Source: Guyanagaster necrorhizus (taxonomy: Eukaryota > Basidiomycota > Agaricomycetes > Agaricales > Physalacriaceae). Taken from it: DNA of 64,000 bases. Shown here in pieces: positions 1-9,269 of this stretch. Where the stretch lies: the NCBI RefSeq assembly GCF_019112545.1, contig NW_025064883.1, positions 1,795,919-1,859,918 of the forward strand, given 5' to 3'. Made by a program: the position numbers and the translations under genes. The notes under the pieces were generated by a model. The model ran no database searches, was not told the DNA's origin, and was given only the letters and a program-made list of their open reading frames with translations. The first letter of the stretch is position 1, and every line of letters begins with the position of its first letter.

Positions 1-1302
1 CATGACCACATCTTGGCAGGTCACTTTGGTCAAAACCGGACATTAGAACTAGTCCGGCGGAACTACACCTGGCCAAAGATGCGTGAATATGTCCGACACT
101 ATGTTAAGTCCTGCACAGTTTGTGGGCGCAACAAGGCACCCAGACACCGCCCCTATGGGTTACTGAAACCTCTGCCAGTTCCTGAACGGCCATGAGATTC
201 CATTTCCATGGACTTCATTGAACAACTACCGGACTCCAATGGATTCACCGCCATCTTAGTAGTCATAGACCGAGCTAGCAAGCAAGCCATCTTCATTCCC
301 ACTCATGACACCATCAACTCCGTGGAGCTCGCCCAACTTTTCCTTATCCATGTATTCTTCAAACATGGGGTACCCAGTCACATCACATCCGACCGTGGCT
401 CCGAATTCGTCTCCCAATTTACTTGCGCCTTAGCCGTGGCCCTTGACATGGAACTCCACCTTACCTCTGGTTATCATCTGGAGGCCGACGGCCAAACTGA
501 ATGAGCAAACCAAACTCTGGAACAATACATCCGCATCTACTGCTCCTACCAGCAGGACAACTGGGACACCCTCTTACCCATTGCTGAATTCACCTACAAT
601 AATGCCCCTAACGCGTCCACCGGAATTTCCCCATTCTTCGCTAACAAGGGTTACCACCCCAACATCACCGTTCACCCTGAAAGGGACATCGCCTCCGCCC
701 AGGCCGGAGATTTCGCAGTCAACCTTGACGAACTCCATCAATTACTGAAGGATGAAATTTCCGAAGCTCAGTCTCGCTACAAGACCCAAGCAGACAAACA
801 TCGGATTCCGGCACCTCCGTTCACAGTAGGGGACAAGGCCTACCTCAGCTCCAAACATATCAAAACCACCCGCCCAACCAGAAAATTTTCGGAAAAATAC
901 CTTGGTCCTTTCGAAATCATAGCCCAACCTGGTACCCACTCCTTTACCCTGAGTCTTCCGCCGGATCTCCGGTCCATTCACCCCGTCTTCCATGTGTCAC
1001 AATTGGAACCCATAGAAGAAAACACCATTCTTAACCGAATCCAACCACCACCGCCTCCAGTCGAAGTCGACAGAGAAGAACATTTCGAAATAGCCCAAAT
1101 CCTCGACTCTAAACTGGACCGCCGGTTCCACTGCCCACTGCTGTACAAAATCCAGTGGCTAGGATACGAAGGTACCAGTGAAGAGTTTGCTTGGTTACCG
1201 GCCTCCGAGTTCTCCGCCGACGAATTTATTGAAGAATTCCATCATCGATACCCAGGCAAACCAGGACCCTTGTCCAAAGTCATTCAAACATCCCATTCCT
1301 AA
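1..1302 (+). pseudogene. Ty3/gypsy integrase with C-terminal chromodomain (B-0 pol end)
   Basis: One frame runs from base 1 to the TAA-type end at 1302, broken by TGA at 193-195 and 502-504. In order it shows a zinc-binding HHCC module (His pair near the start, CTVC about residues 38-41), the integrase core with Asp at 211, Asp at 391 in SDRGSEF and Glu at 499 in DGQTE (D-D-35-E spacing), a GPF module (KYLGPFEII) and a chromodomain (YKIQWLGYEG...EFAWLPASEF). The protein would insert the cDNA into host DNA, and chromodomains of this class target it to modified chromatin. The TGA at 193 sits where relatives carry Trp, and the one at 502 where they carry Trp or Arg, so single transitions explain both. 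Pol continues upstream beyond the window. Confidence 0.88.
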
Positions 1303-1479
1303 TACAATACTACTCTGGACACCACCAGCCCCCACCTTACCATTTCAATCACTTTTACACTTTCAAAATCGAAATCTTGTATTTACATTTCTTTTCTCCA
1401 CTACCAACAATCCTCCATGTGGCCCCACCGGCCATCGGGATCAGCGCTCTTGAGGGCAAGAACGCTAAAGGGGGGATAC

Positions 1480-1971
1480 TGTTACACGCATGCCGCCGGC
1501 CTCCGTGTCACCTCAACCAACCATGAATTCTATCACGCTAATCACCGGACTCCGGCCGCTTTCCATTACCTACTAATTTCATTTCACCATTATCATTTCA
1601 CATCTGTATTTCACATTGTAATACCTAGACCCCGAACTCGGTAGCGAATATTCACACCGGAACCCAATGGAACCCGACTCAGAATTAGCTACCATTAGTA
1701 TATAAAGCCATGTATATCACCGTAACTACTCAGTTCGAATATCAACTTGGATAAGCCATCTACACTTCGTACTCACTCCTCCCTATCTCATCCGTCGGAT
1801 TCCACTCCGAAGGATACTCCTGTTCACTTCTCTGACAGAACTCCGTTCTGTCCATCCAGATCCTTGGGCCCCGACTCAAGGGTGATGTTGCCAATAGCTT
1901 CATCAACACCCACGCACTCCGCCAGACTCCACGCGTGCACTCAAGCCCACTCGATTGGCACGTTCCTAACA
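1480..1971 (+). repeat. 3' LTR of B-0 (492 bp)
   Basis: The LTR begins TGTTACACGCATGCC directly after a purine-rich tract and ends in CCTAACA, giving TGTTA/TAACA terminal inverted repeats. The same LTR, decayed, is found at 6697-7193 (plus), 32850-35740 (minus, interrupted) and 60789-61282 (minus). With the DNA transposon removed, the 32850-35740 copy is also exactly 492 bp, which supports these boundaries. Confidence 0.88.
1699..1742 (+). promoter_or_regulatory. LTR promoter: TATA box and inferred transcript 5' end (family B)
   Basis: TATATAAA at 1699-1706 is followed 33 nt later by AGTTCGAATAT (1732-1742). The latter is the exact complement of the inferred ancestral sequence next to the 5' LTRs of B copies (see 7196-7206 and 60776-60786). 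TATA spacing and complementarity together suggest that transcription starts at 1732 and that the RNA 5' end serves as its own primer, as in Tf1. The start site is inferred, not measured. Confidence 0.55.
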
Positions 1972-3265
1972 GGATCCAGTATAGTACAGCTGAGGCATAT
2001 ATTCAGTGAACCCCTTTAGATCTTATATGAAGTGGTTACTTGCACCAGAATTGAGAAAGCATAGTGACTTTATGGGCTTTCATTCCTGGAATGTCATTGA
2101 GATATATGCTCTATCTGCAACAGATGCATCACATATGTACTCTTCCATTTCAAATGAGCTGAGATGGATTTCATCCTCATCAACCTTCTTAAGACTAAAG
2201 ATGTCAAAGTCAGATATAGACAAAATGGTCACCTTCTCAAAGTCTAAGGATTCAGTACCAATATCAACATCTTCAAAATGAGATAACTCCTCATTTAGTG
2301 CTTTTTCAACTATCATCTCTTGGATAATATCCTTATTGCTAGATACAGTATACACTATAAATGTGATGTGAGGCACATGAGCAACTGTTAGGTTTGCCTG
2401 AGAAGCTACCATATTCTGTATGTTTAATAATGTGTTTGATAATGCATTATTTGTCTGATTGCTTTGTCTGTTTCTCCTAAAATTCTCAGAAAACTGACCT
2501 TTCTTTCCTCCACCAGGCCAGTAGCAGTCTGTGATATTATGGGTTAAATACTTATGAGCCTTGCAGTTTGGATTAGAGCACTATTTACTGGTAGATAGTT
2601 TTGTGTTTAGGGCAAAAGATGTGTCTGTCTTGTTAGAGTATAAGATAATATAGTCAGTCTGCAGAAGTGATATAATATCAACTGACATCTTGCACTGGTA
2701 TAGAGAAGATACAATTGAGAGTCAGTTTCCATTGTGAGAAAGAGCATATGATTATTCCTCTGAAGTCTTTGTCTGTTAATTCCTGCCTGGTTTCAGACAA
2801 ATTATCAACAGCAGTATACTTCATGAAGAGGTTCTGGATGTGGGCATTCATATTGGTGCCCTCTGTATACTTTATGTTCTGGAGGATCTGTTGAGCTTCA
2901 GATAGTGCCATATTGTTTTGAACAGTGTAAGTATCTATTATTGAGTCCCATGCCTCCTTCACTGTTTTCATTACCTTAAATCCTAATCCAATAGAGTCAG
3001 AGACATTGAGGATGATATGTGAGCATACATGAGAGTCACAGAATTTCCATTCATCATATGATGGTGTGGAGTCCAGTGGGAGTGGTGTGGTAGTCAGTGT
3101 TGTGCCTGTAGTCACTTGGGCAGTAGGCATGCATAGGATTGTTCCATCCACATATCCTCACAAGCCTTTACCACTGATAATTTCAGTGATCTTGACTTGC
3201 CAGAATGCAAGGTTCTTTCCATTGAACTGGGAGGCTTCAGGGAGTTGGATAATAAAAGGGCTCAT
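1972..3265 (-). pseudogene. Ty1/copia Gag and start of protease, decayed
   Basis: On the minus strand, an ATG at 3263-3265 opens a copia polyprotein. It contains a UBN2-type Gag core (FNGKNLAFWQVKI, then WKFCDSHVCSHIILNVSD and EAWDSIIDTYT), a zinc-knuckle region near 2570 that ends in DCYWPGGGK, and an aspartic protease start near 2045 that reads LNSGASNHF where active copies have LDSGAS. The Gag part corresponds to open blocks 2678-3151 and 2080-2412. In-frame TGA and TAG codons separate the blocks, for example a TGA in KGL*GYVDG where Trp is usual. The protease breaks off at the B-0 LTR boundary. Asp to Asn at the catalytic site is a G to A transition, consistent with the decay seen elsewhere. 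Confidence 0.8.
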
Positions 3266-4446
3266 TGTCAACATGGTTAGGGATTATAGTTTTTCATATA
3301 AATAGTTGTGGATGAATTGTACTGCATGTTCTCCTTGACTGATTCAGAGGCTAGGGCAGGGCCACATAACCTAAAGTGAGACAAACAACATAGTTAGAAC
3401 TCAGTTGGCACAGTAATAATGAAATGACTGTATTGATATGACACTGTACCTAAAGTGAGACAAAAAATGTAGTTAGAACTAAGTAAATGAGTGAGTAAAG
3501 TATGTAGAGTATATGAGTTAAGTAAAGCATACCTCAATCAGTGCAGTAATAATGAAACAACTGAGGATGCAGATGTAACTACCAGGTATATGTACCTTCA
3601 GGTCAAAGTATAAGAGTATGGGTAAGTGAAATGGTCCATAAGGAATGGTGTACAGTATTAGTAATTGAGTTGGGAATGGTCGGGTGCATGTGTCTCATTC
3701 AACAAAAGAATGGAGTGCAATGAGTTCATGAACCGCCATGATTTGTCCTTTGACCATGATGACAGAGATAGCAAGAGCCAGGAGATGATGAAGCTGTGGG
3801 CAATGCATGGCTCACAAACACCTTGAATTAATATCAATGTGTCAGACATGTTTTCCACATATTAGATCCTCCCTGTTTTGTCGGGCTACAAAACAGCTGG
3901 CATTGGAGTAAGCAACCTGACTCAATAGCAGAAGATGGATTGACCCTCCTAGCAGCCAACCGCAGGGCCAATTGTCAGATTACTCATTGGTCAAGCCACA
4001 GACTCAAGATAGTACTGCCCCCTGTCTGTAGTTCTAAATGCTCCACCGAACTTATGTCTTCTGAGCACTTATCCATGGTTGCCCATACACTTGGATTTTC
4101 ATCAGCTCTGAAGTCATCAATGTGTGGCGGTGAGTCCTCTGAGATGGTGCTAAATGAAGAACCTCAGGATCATGAAAGGATTTGAATGCGAGCACTGAAT
4201 TTTGTGCAAAAGAGCATAGAATCGATTGATGGTCAAAGTGTCGGAAGGGACATTGATGACGACGACACCGCCACCTGAAACTTTTTTCGCAAAAAAAAAA
4301 CATCTGTTGATAAAAACACATTTTATTCATCATTTATTTTGTGACGACGTCGTACCAATACATTTACCTCTGCAATTTGCTTGTAGGATACAGTTCCAAA
4401 TCAGATACTTTAAACAGACGTTGTAATTCTCAGTCAGGGTATCCGC
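3266..4446. other. Region without a recognisable gene
   Basis: No supported coding region is seen. The left part presumably holds the 5' untranslated region and LTR of the copia remnant, but I find no clear LTR ends and no tRNA-type primer site. A short motif beginning CCTAAAGTGAGACAAA occurs twice (about 3371 and 3449), a tandem-like duplication roughly 80 bp apart. From about 3870 to the kinase stop codon the base composition is closer to the host gene; the last 200 bp probably include the kinase 3' untranslated region. Confidence 0.4.
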
Positions 4447-6401
4447 TCAGAAAATGGTCGCCAATGCGCCATCATCATACTTTCCACTTCCCAAACCACC
4501 CATTTTCCCGCCGGCCCCAGGCCCGTTCTTTCCAAAAGTAAAGCCAACCCATACTCCCCTTCCAAATCCTTCGTCCTTCTCCTTCACTTGTTCAACATTT
4601 CTCTGTTTCTCGCGGACCTCGGCGTACTTCGCCATGTCCTCTGTAGATGTGAAATCGTCATAGTAACCTGTATCAATTTCAGAGTCGAGAGCAGGTACAA
4701 ATGGGGCGTCGACAGCACGCAGATCGTCCCATTTAACGCCATCAAAGAATGGGTGGCTGGAGACTTGCGGTAGAGTAGCGTACCGAACACTTGCATGGGA
4801 GAGTAGTCTTCGCATCGTTAGGGGCGAAAGTGCTTTATAACATGGCATTGATGAACATACCTAGTTACTGCATCCCAAGCGGTGTCTGTCAAGTTGAACA
4901 CCAGGTCCTCTGGCTTGTCGTACTCGGGCCTGCGAAGGACTTTCGTCCAGTTCTTGAGATTGGTCCATGTTTCCTCAGGGTTGCCTCCGCTAAAAGGAGG
5001 AAAGCCGGCAAGGAATTCAAAGAGGATGCAGCCCAGCGACCAATAGTCAACGGAGAATGTGTATGGCTTGCCACGCAGGACCTCAGGAGCCTGCGGGGCA
5101 AGTCAATAAGGGGGGGTAAACGCTGTGGGTTGAGGGCAAACCATGTAATCGGGTGATCCAACTATGGAGTCAGCATAGCGGGGATCCTCATTACGGATAG
5201 AGCGATAGATAGAGCGACGTTCTAGAGTTGATCTATGGATGACTTCATTATCCTTGACTTTGTCGAGCTATAATAATATTATAGATGATTGCCGCATGGA
5301 ACTGGTTGGTAAACTTGCCTTGGCTTTGAGAGACTCAATTCGTCGGGGATTCAGCGCACCGGTAGCCAATCCAAAGTCTGTCAGTTTGACATGTCCTGTG
5401 CCATCGACAAGGAAGTTCTGATGTACGTTAGCATGCCAGTTCAGTTGAGACCGCCATACCTCGGGTTTCAGGTCTCTATGAATATACCCCAGCTTGTGGA
5501 GCTCATTGACGCCGGCGAACATCTCGCTGATGTAGAATCGCGCATGTTCTTCTTTGAGAACGCCCGAGTTGTTGAGCAGAGTCCGAAAGTCGCCTCCAGG
5601 GACATACTCCATGGCGAGATAGACGTATTGGGGATCTTGGAAGGCGTAAAGCAGCTTGACGAGCCAGGGTGTCTTGGTAGCCGTCAAGATATCGCGTTCA
5701 ACGAGAACGTGGCGGATCTGGAAGGTGTAAGCTCATATTGCCGGTGAGTGGCGGCAAACGCACCTCATCCATCTTGAACAGCGTCTTCTTTTTCATCTTT
5801 TTCAACGCGCAGACCTCTCCTGTCTCTTGCTTCCGAGCAAGAAACACCTCGCCATATCCACCTTGGCCAACCTGGGCAATGATATGGAACTGGTCGACAC
5901 GAAGGTTGGTGCGCCGCCTACGGAGGAGCACGCGTTCACGACCACAGTAGCTCTTGAACTCTTTTGAGTACTCGGAAGGCTTGAGATCGCGGGCCTTGGT
6001 GTCCTGGTTGAACTTGACTCGCCGTTCTTTGCGGGCGGCAAGGTAGCCCAGCGTCTGGAAGTAATAATCCAGAAAATCTGGACAACGTGAGGATCATCTT
6101 GGTCACGACCGACGGCAAACGTACACAGTTGGGCAACAGTAGCCTTGCGTTTGACCTCTGCAGTATCGAGCAGCTCCCGCTCCCACAACTGAAGTCCGGG
6201 TTGTTTGATGGTCGATGTTCCTTTTGCGGTTTGCATGTTGATGTCATTTGAAAAAGTAAGCCCCTTCGCCGTGTTCATATGGATATCAAAACCTGATATG
6301 GATAATCCCTTGGCGGTGTCCATATGGATGTCGCAGTCGCGGTAGTATGAGAATCTGTCCGTACGTTCGGAAGGTAGACCGGAGATATGTTTCGTCTCCA
6401 T
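4447..6401 (-). CDS. Dbf2/Sid2-type NDR-family serine/threonine kinase
   Basis: Splicing six introns (6078-6124, 5718-5763, 5418-5459, 5268-5318, 5091-5141, 4808-4860) joins seven exons into one 554-residue frame from ATG at 6401 to TGA at 4447. Landmarks: Mob-binding N-terminal region (about 75-150), Gly loop GQGGYG 163-168, Lys185, alpha-C Glu204, HRDLKPEN from 277, DFG 297-299, a long insert before the activation loop, T-loop Ser350 in [14 protein letters not shown], and hydrophobic motif GFTF with Thr525. This matches the Dbf2/Sid2 kinases of the mitotic exit/septation network, which act with Mob1 at the spindle pole body and division site (yeast members are about 570-610 residues). An in-frame TAA lies just upstream of the ATG, so a longer start would need another exon. 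The fourth intron has a GC donor. Function is inferred by family. Confidence 0.92.
5268..5318 (-). other. GC-AG intron in the kinase gene
   Basis: The exon joint K-A-K | L-D-K-V-K-D is only restored if the donor is GCAAGT and the acceptor TATAG. Apart from the GC dinucleotide the donor matches the strong consensus usual for GC-AG introns. The other five introns all start with GT. The intron is 51 bp. Confidence 0.8.
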
Positions 6402-6696
6402 GGATTACAGAAAAGGGCAAAAGAGTGTAGTGAGGTTGGCTGAGTATCACGAACGCCCGAGCACGTGGCTGCCCGTTGAGGCCGAAAGTCCGGTGCACTG
6501 TCCGGCAGCCTGTCCGGGTCCGATTGCTCAGCCAGAGAAAAATAGCTCTCTCCGATGGGCTCTGTCACACAGCCACTGCAGGGATGGAAATTTTGAGCAG
6601 ATGGAGTTTGCAGTGAAATAGTGAAGTTGGTCAACTATGCTGGAATTGATCCATAGCTCCATAGCTACTGTAAGTGGAAACATCATCATATATACA
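6402..6696 (-). promoter_or_regulatory. Upstream region of the kinase gene
   Basis: This 295-bp stretch separates the kinase start codon from the B-1 LTR and must hold the promoter or 5' untranslated exon. Open frames here have no recognisable product. I see no clear TATA element. The LTR has replaced everything further upstream, so LTR-driven or antisense effects on the kinase are possible. Confidence 0.4.
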
Positions 6697-7193
6697 TGTT
6701 ACATACATGCTGACAGCCTCTGCTCCATACCAACTTCAACTTAACCTAACCCAACCAAGTCACCAACAGATTCCACTGGACTCCACCCCATTATATCTAT
6801 TATCCACCCATTTGATTTATCTTCTAGTATTTCACATTTACATTTCATATCACTGGTCTCTGACTTGGTAGGATTACATAGCATCAGATTCCATCAGACT
6901 CCATCATGGAATTAGCTACCAGCATATAAATCCTGTATTATCACTGTAGATAGTCAGTTTGAATATCAACTTGGATAGCTAATACCCTCTATACTCACTC
7001 TCACTCTTGTCTGATGAATTTCACTCCAAAGGACAACTTCTCCATCTTCTCTTCTTGACAGACTCCATTCTATCATTCTAACTCCTTGGGCTTTGACTCA
7101 AGGGTAACATTGCTAATAGCCTTGTTGATGCCTCTGTACTCTGCCAGTCTTCACATGTGCACTCAAGTCTATCCTATTGGCATGTTTCTAACA
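6697..7193 (+). repeat. 5' LTR of B-1
   Basis: It starts TGTTACATACATGCTG and ends TTTCTAACA, aligning along its length with the LTR at 1480-1971 but with most CpG sites changed to TG or CA. The TATA-like CATATAAAT near 6923 and the following AGTTTGAATAT (about 6955) are retained. Confidence 0.85.
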
Positions 7194-7195
7194 GT

Positions 7196-7206
7196 ATATT
7201 TGAATT
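7196..7206 (+). promoter_or_regulatory. Putative self-priming primer-binding site of B-1
   Basis: Two bases after the LTR end lies ATATTTGAATT, a decayed form of ATATTCGAACT. The ancestral form is the exact 11-nt complement of the inferred transcript start AGTTCGAATAT in the LTR (1732-1742). No match to the usual initiator-tRNA site is seen here. See also 60776-60786. Confidence 0.5.
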
Positions 7207-7236
7207 CAACTCTTTGAGTCAAAATTTTTCTATATC

Positions 7237-8725
7237 ATGTCTATCACATTCACCCAACCCACAGAAGCAGATTCTGAACAAACACAGCCTATCTATTCCA
7301 ACATGTTTTCTATGGAAGACATTTTAGCTTCTGCCTTGAAAGAGCAGTCAGATCTCTTCAGATTAGCTTCCAGTGAAGGACAACCCTCTCATAGAAAAAC
7401 CTACACTCATTCCAGTTTCACTGCTCACCAACCTAGCTACAATGACTTCCCTAATTCTTTTGATGCCACCAGCATTTCATCTGACAGAGCCTGATGGACC
7501 AACTCAATGTGTGATGCTTGAAATGACCCTATTACAGACCTCTTGTCTCTAGGCAATATGCATGAAAATTCAGACAGCTCAGACTCTGAAGGTGAAGGTG
7601 ATAATAATACCATCTACTCATACTCTCATCCATTATAGACCAGGCAGCAACTCACTAAACTCTTCTCTGAGAGACTCTAGCAGACCTGGTGAACCAGAAG
7701 AACCAGATGGTCCTGGCAGTCCAAATGGCTCTGATGGTTCTAGAGATAACAACAACCTAAATCAGCAGGATATGTTATAGAAATTCATGAACCTGCTATA
7801 AGGAGTTTTCACTTCTCTCGATAACACTAAGCCCACCACTATCTGCACTAAGGTCAAAGAACCAAAACCCTTTGATGGCTCTGACTCTCACAAACTGAAG
7901 GCCTTCATTGTCTCTCTTTAGTTAAATTTCAATGATAGATCTGTTGTATTTACAGTGAATATCAACAAAGTCAACTGCATCATCTTCTTTTCTGTCTGAC
8001 ACCATGCTCAACTGGTTTGAACCAGACATCTTTAATCTCAGAATCTATCAGCCTAGCAATTCTTCTACATGGCCTTCCTAAATAAGCTCTATAGCAAATT
8101 TGGCCTCTTTGATGCCATTGGGAATGCTGAAGATGCACTGGAGCATCTTTAGATATGTGATAGAGACCAGATCATAAAGTATATAATCTAATTCAATCAG
8201 TATGCATCACAGATCAGATATAGAGATAACTCTCTCTGCTATGCCTTCTACTGTGGCCTCTATACCCATATTAAGAACAACATGGCTCATCATGGAAAGT
8301 ATAGCAATCTCTGCAACATGTGCTTTCTTGCTCAGGAGCTTGATGCTTGATACTGGATCCAGAAAACTGAAATTGCCTGCAAAAATTGAGACAATAAGGC
8401 TTCTAACCCATCCTCCAACTCCAAACTCAAGAGATCCAACACTTCTTCCTTGGTCTCTGACTCCATCCCCAAAACCACAGACTCCACCACCATTCTTAAG
8501 CTCTATGCTGATAAGCTAAGCAAGGATGGCATCTTATTTAGGAAGAAAAAGACTGCTGTCATCAGAACAACCTCTGTATGTTCTGTGGGGCCAAGCACAA
8601 GACTGAGAATTGCAACAGGCAGAAGGCAGCAGCCTCTGCCCTCTGTCAGGAGTTATGCAGCTGAAGTAGACATTGCTTCTGAGGAACTGGCTCCAATGGA
8701 ATTGAAAAACTAGAAAGCAACTCTG
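7237..8725 (+). pseudogene. Gag of B-1 (5' part), decayed
   Basis: The reading starts with ATG at 7237 (MSITFTQPTEADSEQ) 43 bases after the LTR. The capsid-like region is visible as VKEPKPFDGSDSHKLKAF and FNQYASQIRYRDNSL (about 7855-8320), and a CCHC-type knuckle reads CMFCGAKHKTENC near 8575. Several in-frame TGA, TAG and TAA codons break the frame. The paralogous copy on the minus strand at 59340-60750 has the same domain order. A'-1 cuts the gene at 8725; gag ends and protease begins at 25292. Gag would form the particle that packages the RNA. Confidence 0.8.
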
Positions 8726-9269
8726 TGTTAAGCCTAAATTCCACATGACCAATAACATGTGATAAACTAACAGAATCTTGCACTTCAGATTAGACTGTTA
8801 GAGTTCACTGATGCATTGTTGGCTGGTGTGATCAAGACAGTTGCAAGTCACTTGAGATGAGATGATGAAGAATAAACTTTAGCTCAAAGCTGGGGTTACT
8901 ACAGCAAGAGCTATACTATTTAAATACTAATTTCTTATTGTTCTAAGAATATAACTATCTAATTGTCCTTGCTAGTGCTGTGTAGCACTTTGTCCAGCAT
9001 TGCTAAGATACCTATAAAAAGTATTGTTCTGCTGTTGAGCTGTTACTGCTGTACAACTGTGGTTATTGCTGCACAATGATAAAGGAGACATGTCTATCAT
9101 TGTGCTGCTGTGAGGCTTGCAGCAGCACAGTAGAATCTGGGCAGTGCTGCTGACTAAGCACTCTCACGATCCTAAGCACTCAGGTCTAGGTGCTCTGACT
9201 AAGCAGAAATAGGGGTCAATCCTGAATAAATCAAGGAAAAAAAAAAAGAAAATAGGAAAAATTGTAATA
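8726..9269 (-). repeat. 3' LTR of A'-1
   Basis: On the plus strand it starts TGTTAAGCC and ends in ATTGTAATA; the ancestral end TAACA has decayed. It matches 24749-25291 throughout. TTAGCTCAAAGCT at 8879-8891 is the inferred transcript 5' end (reverse complement). Confidence 0.88.

Larger units (their letters stand above)
1..1971 (+). mobile_element. Ty3/gypsy chromovirus B-0, 3' part
   Basis: This is the 3' portion of a Ty3/gypsy LTR retrotransposon that enters from the left edge of the window. It contains the integrase and chromodomain end of pol, a purine-rich tract (around 1467-1479) and a complete 3' LTR (1480-1971). It lies directly against a copia remnant that reads on the other strand and is cut in its protease, so B-0 most likely inserted into that copia element. 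The other end and the second copy of the target duplication are outside the window. It is less decayed than the other B copies, with only two nonsense codons in 1.3 kb. Confidence 0.9.

Noticed and set aside
742..993. Minus-strand open frame of 83 codons
   Set aside because: It is the antisense shadow of the B-0 integrase GPF region.
3371..3480. Repeated CCTAAAGTGAGACAAA motif as a CRISPR-like array
   Set aside because: Only two copies, unequal flanks, and a eukaryotic context.
4447..6401. Kinase as a frameshifted pseudogene
   Set aside because: All frame changes coincide with 42-53 bp introns with proper ends, and the spliced frame is complete and conserved.
7194..7215. tRNA primer-binding site next to the B and A 5' LTRs
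   Set aside because: No TGG-type tRNA 3' end complement is present; the adjacent bases match the elements' own LTRs instead.
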